From Microbacterium esteraromaticum (GTDB lineage Bacteria > Actinomycetota > Actinomycetes > Actinomycetales > Microbacteriaceae): DNA of 64,000 nucleotides. Made by a program: the position numbers and the translations under genes. Every line of letters starts with the position of its first letter. Positions within the stretch are counted from its first letter, which is position 1. The notes beneath the pieces were generated by a model. The model worked only from the letters and a program-made list of their open reading frames with translations. It was not told where the DNA came from and made no database searches. The stretch covers positions 1,488,001-1,552,000 of the forward strand of contig NZ_CP118100.1 of assembly GCF_028747645.1 (NCBI RefSeq), given 5' to 3'. Shown here one piece after another: positions 61,638 through 64,000 of this stretch.

Positions 61638-63119
61638 ATGTCCAAGCTCCCGATGCCGTTCGGCAACCCGGCCACCTACGCCGGCCACAGCGGGGTCGAC
61701 TTCGCGCAGCGGGAGGGCACTCCGATCCCCGCGTCCGGCGACGGCGTCGTCTACCACCGCAACTGGAAGATCAACGGTGGCTTTCAGATCTGGGTGCGCT
61801 ACGACCTCAACGGCAAGGAAGTCGGCTACGCCCACATGCCGTCGCACGCTCAGTGCCCGCCTGTTGGGACGCGCGTGCGCGCGGGGACGAAGATCGGTGT
61901 CGTCGGCAACACGGGCCGCTCGACCGGCCCGCACCTGCACATCGAGATCAACGGTGACGCGACCACCGCCGGCGTATGGCGTGCATTCACGCGTGACGCG
62001 GTCGTGGGTGGCTCTGTCGCCGGCGGCATCACATCCGGCGGGTGGAACCAGACTTCCCGGCCGACGAAGGACATTCAGCGTCTCATTGGTGCGGAGCCCG
62101 ACGGCATCCACGGCCCGGACACGGACCGCAAGATCAAGGCCTGGCAGAAGGCGAACCGTCTCACCGCCGACGGCATCTGGGGTGTGCTCTCCGACGCGGT
62201 CGGCTTCCCGATCACGGAGGACGGCGACCCGGGCGTGCGAACGATCGCGAAGCTACAGCACGCGGTCGGCGCGAACATCGACGGCGTCGACGGCCCGGAC
62301 ACGAACCGCCACCTGCAGGAGCAGCTCGGCGTCGTCGTCGATGGCATCCGCGGTGCGGGCACGATCCGTGCACTGCAGGCTGTCGTAGGCGCGAAAGTCG
62401 ACGGCGAGGAGGGGCCCGACACCTGGCGGAAGACACAGCGGCACCTCAACGCCGGCAGGTCGTTCCGTCCTGCCGCGCCGCCCAGCACACCGGAGGGATC
62501 GGTGCTCGACCCGGCCGCCCCGTGGAAGGACCAGCCGGTCGACTACAAGGACGCGAAGTGGGTCGGTTCGCCGAACTTCAACAACGGCCAGGCGCCGGCA
62601 CGGCGGAAGGACCACATCGACCTGCACTGGTTCGGCTCACCGTCGACCCTTGCGGGCACGGATGCGCATTTCCAGCAGCCGGGGACGATCAAGAACGGCC
62701 GCGGCACGGGCGCGTCGTCGCAGTACGGTATCGGCGCCGACGGCACCGTGCACCAGTACGTCCGCGAGGTCGACTACGCGCACACCAACGGTGACACGGA
62801 CGCGAACGCCACGGGCATCACGATCGAGCACGAGGGCGGCCCCGGCAAGCCGATCACCGACGCCACCTACGAGGCGTCCATCCGCCTGGTCGCGGATATC
62901 GCGCGGCGTATCGGGATCAAGCAGCTGGTGTGGGAGCGCAACATCTTCCCGCACCGTCACTACGTCGCCACCGAATGCCCCGGGACGCTCGACCATGAGC
63001 GCATCATCGCTGGCGCGAACGCACTGCTCGCGCCCGAGGATGTGCCGGGTGAGACGGTGACGGTGCCCCGGGCTGAGCTGGAAGCGCTGCGCGACGTCGT
63101 CGACGGGTGGCTGTCATGA
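61638..63119 (+). CDS. Two-enzyme endolysin: M23 peptidase, peptidoglycan-binding repeats, amidase
   Basis: 493 residues. N-terminal M23/LytM endopeptidase with H17 and D21 (AGHSGVDF) and H99/H101 (GPHLHIEI) as zinc and catalytic residues. Middle (about 144-270): three peptidoglycan-binding-like repeats, each with DG(I/V)xGPDT and a helix. C-terminal amidase_2 N-acetylmuramoyl-alanine amidase with H330 (IDLHWFG), H441 and C447 (HRHYVATECPG). It can thus cut both peptide cross-bridge and glycan-peptide bonds. No signal peptide, so it needs a holin. SD GGAAGGAAA. Confidence 0.93.
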   Translation: MSKLPMPFGNPATYAGHSGVDFAQREGTPIPASGDGVVYHRNWKINGGFQIWVRYDLNGKEVGYAHMPSHAQCPPVGTRVRAGTKIGVVGNTGRSTGPHLHIEINGDATTAGVWRAFTRDAVVGGSVAGGITSGGWNQTSRPTKDIQRLIGAEPDGIHGPDTDRKIKAWQKANRLTADGIWGVLSDAVGFPITEDGDPGVRTIAKLQHAVGANIDGVDGPDTNRHLQEQLGVVVDGIRGAGTIRALQAVVGAKVDGEEGPDTWRKTQRHLNAGRSFRPAAPPSTPEGSVLDPAAPWKDQPVDYKDAKWVGSPNFNNGQAPARRKDHIDLHWFGSPSTLAGTDAHFQQPGTIKNGRGTGASSQYGIGADGTVHQYVREVDYAHTNGDTDANATGITIEHEGGPGKPITDATYEASIRLVADIARRIGIKQLVWERNIFPHRHYVATECPGTLDHERIIAGANALLAPEDVPGETVTVPRAELEALRDVVDGWLS

Positions 63120-63256
63120 CCCGCCGCCGCAACATCCAGCATGGCCAGAAGCGACCCCGGATGTACGCGCGCGGTGAGTTCGTCGCTGGCGGTGTCCTGC
63201 TCGCGATCCTGATCGCCGCGATGCTCTCGCCGCTGTTGCCGGCGGTGATCGGGTGA
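63116..63256 (+). CDS. Small membrane protein of the lysis cassette
   Basis: 46 residues: basic N-terminus (MTRRRNIQHGQKRPRM) and one hydrophobic helix (VAGGVLLAILIAAMLSPLLP). ATGA overlap with endolysin and GTGA with the next gene. Likely a holin partner or antiholin; size alone cannot decide. Confidence 0.65.
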   Translation: MTRRRNIQHGQKRPRMYARGEFVAGGVLLAILIAAMLSPLLPAVIG

Positions 63257-63594
63257 CTGAAGGCGTACTGGTCACGATCATCACCGCCGGACAGGCGATC
63301 ATCCTCGCGCTGATCGGGCTGCTCGGCGTCCGGCTAGGGAAGGTGAAGCGCGACGTCAGCGCAGCACGGTGGCAGGTCGAGAACACCCACGACACGAACA
63401 TGCGAGAGGAGAACGATTCCCGCCACGCGGAGACGAAGCGGTGGATCGACGACCTCAGCGACAACTTCACCGACCAAATCAAGACTCTCGCCAAGGACCT
63501 CGGCGGCATGCGTGCCGAGATCCGCGGCGACCGAGAGACACATCGCGCACTCGCCGACCGTGTCACCCACCTCGAACGAAAGAAGGACTCATGA
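63253..63594 (+). CDS. Membrane-anchored coiled-coil protein (DUF2746-like)
   Basis: 113 residues. An N-terminal transmembrane helix (VTIITAGQAIILALIGLLGV) is followed by a long charged coiled coil (WIDDLSDNFTDQIKTLAKDL). This matches proteins common after actinophage endolysins (DUF2746-like). Probably part of the lysis timing or spanin-like system; not proven. GTG start overlaps the upstream stop. Confidence 0.72.
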   Translation: MTEGVLVTIITAGQAIILALIGLLGVRLGKVKRDVSAARWQVENTHDTNMREENDSRHAETKRWIDDLSDNFTDQIKTLAKDLGGMRAEIRGDRETHRALADRVTHLERKKDS

Positions 63595-63926
63595 CGTTCA
63601 CTCTCGATCCGGCACTGGTCATCCAGCTGCTGGTGTCCACCGTCCTCCCGCTGCTCGTCGGCCTGGTCACCAAGACCGTCACCAGCGGTGGTGTGAAGGC
63701 CGTCCTGCTGGCGCTGTTCGCGCTGGCGTCGTCGCTGCTCACCGAGCTCGGCGTCGCGATCAGCAACGGCACCGTCTACGACGTCGGCCAGGGGCTCCTG
63801 CTCGCCCTCCCGACGTTCCTCATCGCAGTCGGCCTCCACTACGGACTGTGGAAGCCGACCGGCACGTCTGCTCGTGCGCAGCAGATGTTCGATCGCAACA
63901 CGATCGTCATGCACGAACGACGCTGA
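63591..63926 (+). CDS. Probable holin
   Basis: 111 residues with about three hydrophobic helices (ALVIQLLVSTVLPLLVGLV, VKAVLLALFALASSLLTELG, GQGLLLALPTFLIAVGLHYG) and a polar C-terminal tail with two arginines at the end. Place after endolysin and helix number fit actinophage holins that release endolysin through the membrane. ATGA overlap with the previous gene. Confidence 0.78.
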   Translation: MTFTLDPALVIQLLVSTVLPLLVGLVTKTVTSGGVKAVLLALFALASSLLTELGVAISNGTVYDVGQGLLLALPTFLIAVGLHYGLWKPTGTSARAQQMFDRNTIVMHERR

Positions 63927-63954
63927 CGAGCGCCGTCATGCTCCGCGGAGCCGC

Positions 63955-63960
63955 TATGGT
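63955..63960 (+). promoter_or_regulatory. Possible -10 box of the last, truncated gene
   Basis: TATGGT, seven bases before the ATG at 63968, the same spacing as the leaderless chromosomal starts. Confidence 0.45.
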
Positions 63961-63967
63961 CGGCGGC

Positions 63968-64000
63968 ATGGACTTCACGCAACAGACCATGCTGCTCATC
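63968..64000 (+). CDS. Start of a further gene (cut by window edge)
   Basis: Eleven codons (MDFTQQTMLLI) after a promoter-like TATGGT. Too short to identify. A leaderless promoter inside the late end of a prophage is typical of genes expressed in the lysogen, so it may be a lysogenic-conversion gene; this is a guess. Confidence 0.4.
   Translation, partial: MDFTQQTMLLI

Larger units (their letters stand above)
26158..64000. mobile_element. Integrated siphovirus prophage (left end and most of genome; right end outside window)
   Basis: A continuous run of phage genes: immunity switch, recombination and replication, methyltransferases, terminase, head, tail and lysis. The left limit is where tRNA-Arg similarity ends. 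The exact crossover lies somewhere inside the tRNA-like stretch and cannot be fixed without the right end. No integrase is seen. All essential structural genes look intact, so it may be inducible. Confidence 0.92.

Overview
The window reads as a high-GC Gram-positive actinobacterium of the Microbacteriaceae, most likely Microbacterium. The reasons are strong GC third-position bias, the GlgE glycogen/alpha-glucan genes, the gene order cysteine desulfurase - mnmA - ligA - gatCAB, a DUF222/13E12 HNH gene, an IS1249-type insertion sequence, and a tailed-phage genome built like actinobacterial siphoviruses. The species itself is inferred, not shown.

Bases 1-26100 are chromosome. On the minus strand, glgX, glgE and the 5' part of glgB form an alpha-glucan gene cluster. 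Plus-strand housekeeping genes follow: a cysteine desulfurase feeding MnmA (tRNA 2-thiouridine), LigA, a GNAT enzyme and a DUF222/HNH protein. A DEAD-box helicase and an acyl-CoA synthetase lie on the minus strand, divergent from gatCAB (Glu-tRNAGln amidotransferase). Next come dinB, a small YtfJ-like protein, a P-loop kinase-like protein, and a translationally coupled minus-strand trio (GNAT-metallopeptidase fusion, clpS, DUF2017). A CPBP membrane protease follows whose last codons were replaced by an IS256/IS1249-type element with clear inverted repeats and an 8-bp target duplication. tRNA-His and orn (both minus) close the chromosomal part. Almost every first gene of a chromosomal transcription unit has a -10-like hexamer (usually TANNNT) exactly 6-7 nt before its start codon, so most of these mRNAs look leaderless.

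From about 26158 to beyond the right edge lies a siphovirus prophage. Its left end sits inside a tRNA-Arg(TCT) gene, of which only positions 1-57 remain. The immunity region is at this edge: a single-domain repressor (minus strand) whose last codons and stop lie in the tRNA-derived sequence, a near-symmetrical divergent promoter with a perfect 12-bp inverted repeat, a MerR/excisionase-like protein and an antirepressor. This layout matches integration-dependent immunity as known in mycobacteriophage BPs. The early operon (27.5-41.1 kb, mostly start-stop overlaps) carries a lone FtsK-gamma domain protein, a YqaJ-type exonuclease with a RecT-like partner, a helicase-methyltransferase fusion, a C5 cytosine methyltransferase region remodelled by an endonuclease VII gene, SSB and many small proteins. 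A strong terminator ends it near 41.16 kb.

The late genes (41.2-64 kb) run HNH genes, terminase, portal, ClpP-like protease with a nested scaffold, decoration and major capsid, connectors (interrupted by an antisense HNH-AP2 gene), tail tube, frameshifted tail chaperones, tape measure, minor tail proteins with an apparently inserted fibre/SGNH-hydrolase module, a two-enzyme endolysin and membrane proteins of the lysis cassette. No integrase is in view; it is expected past base 64000.
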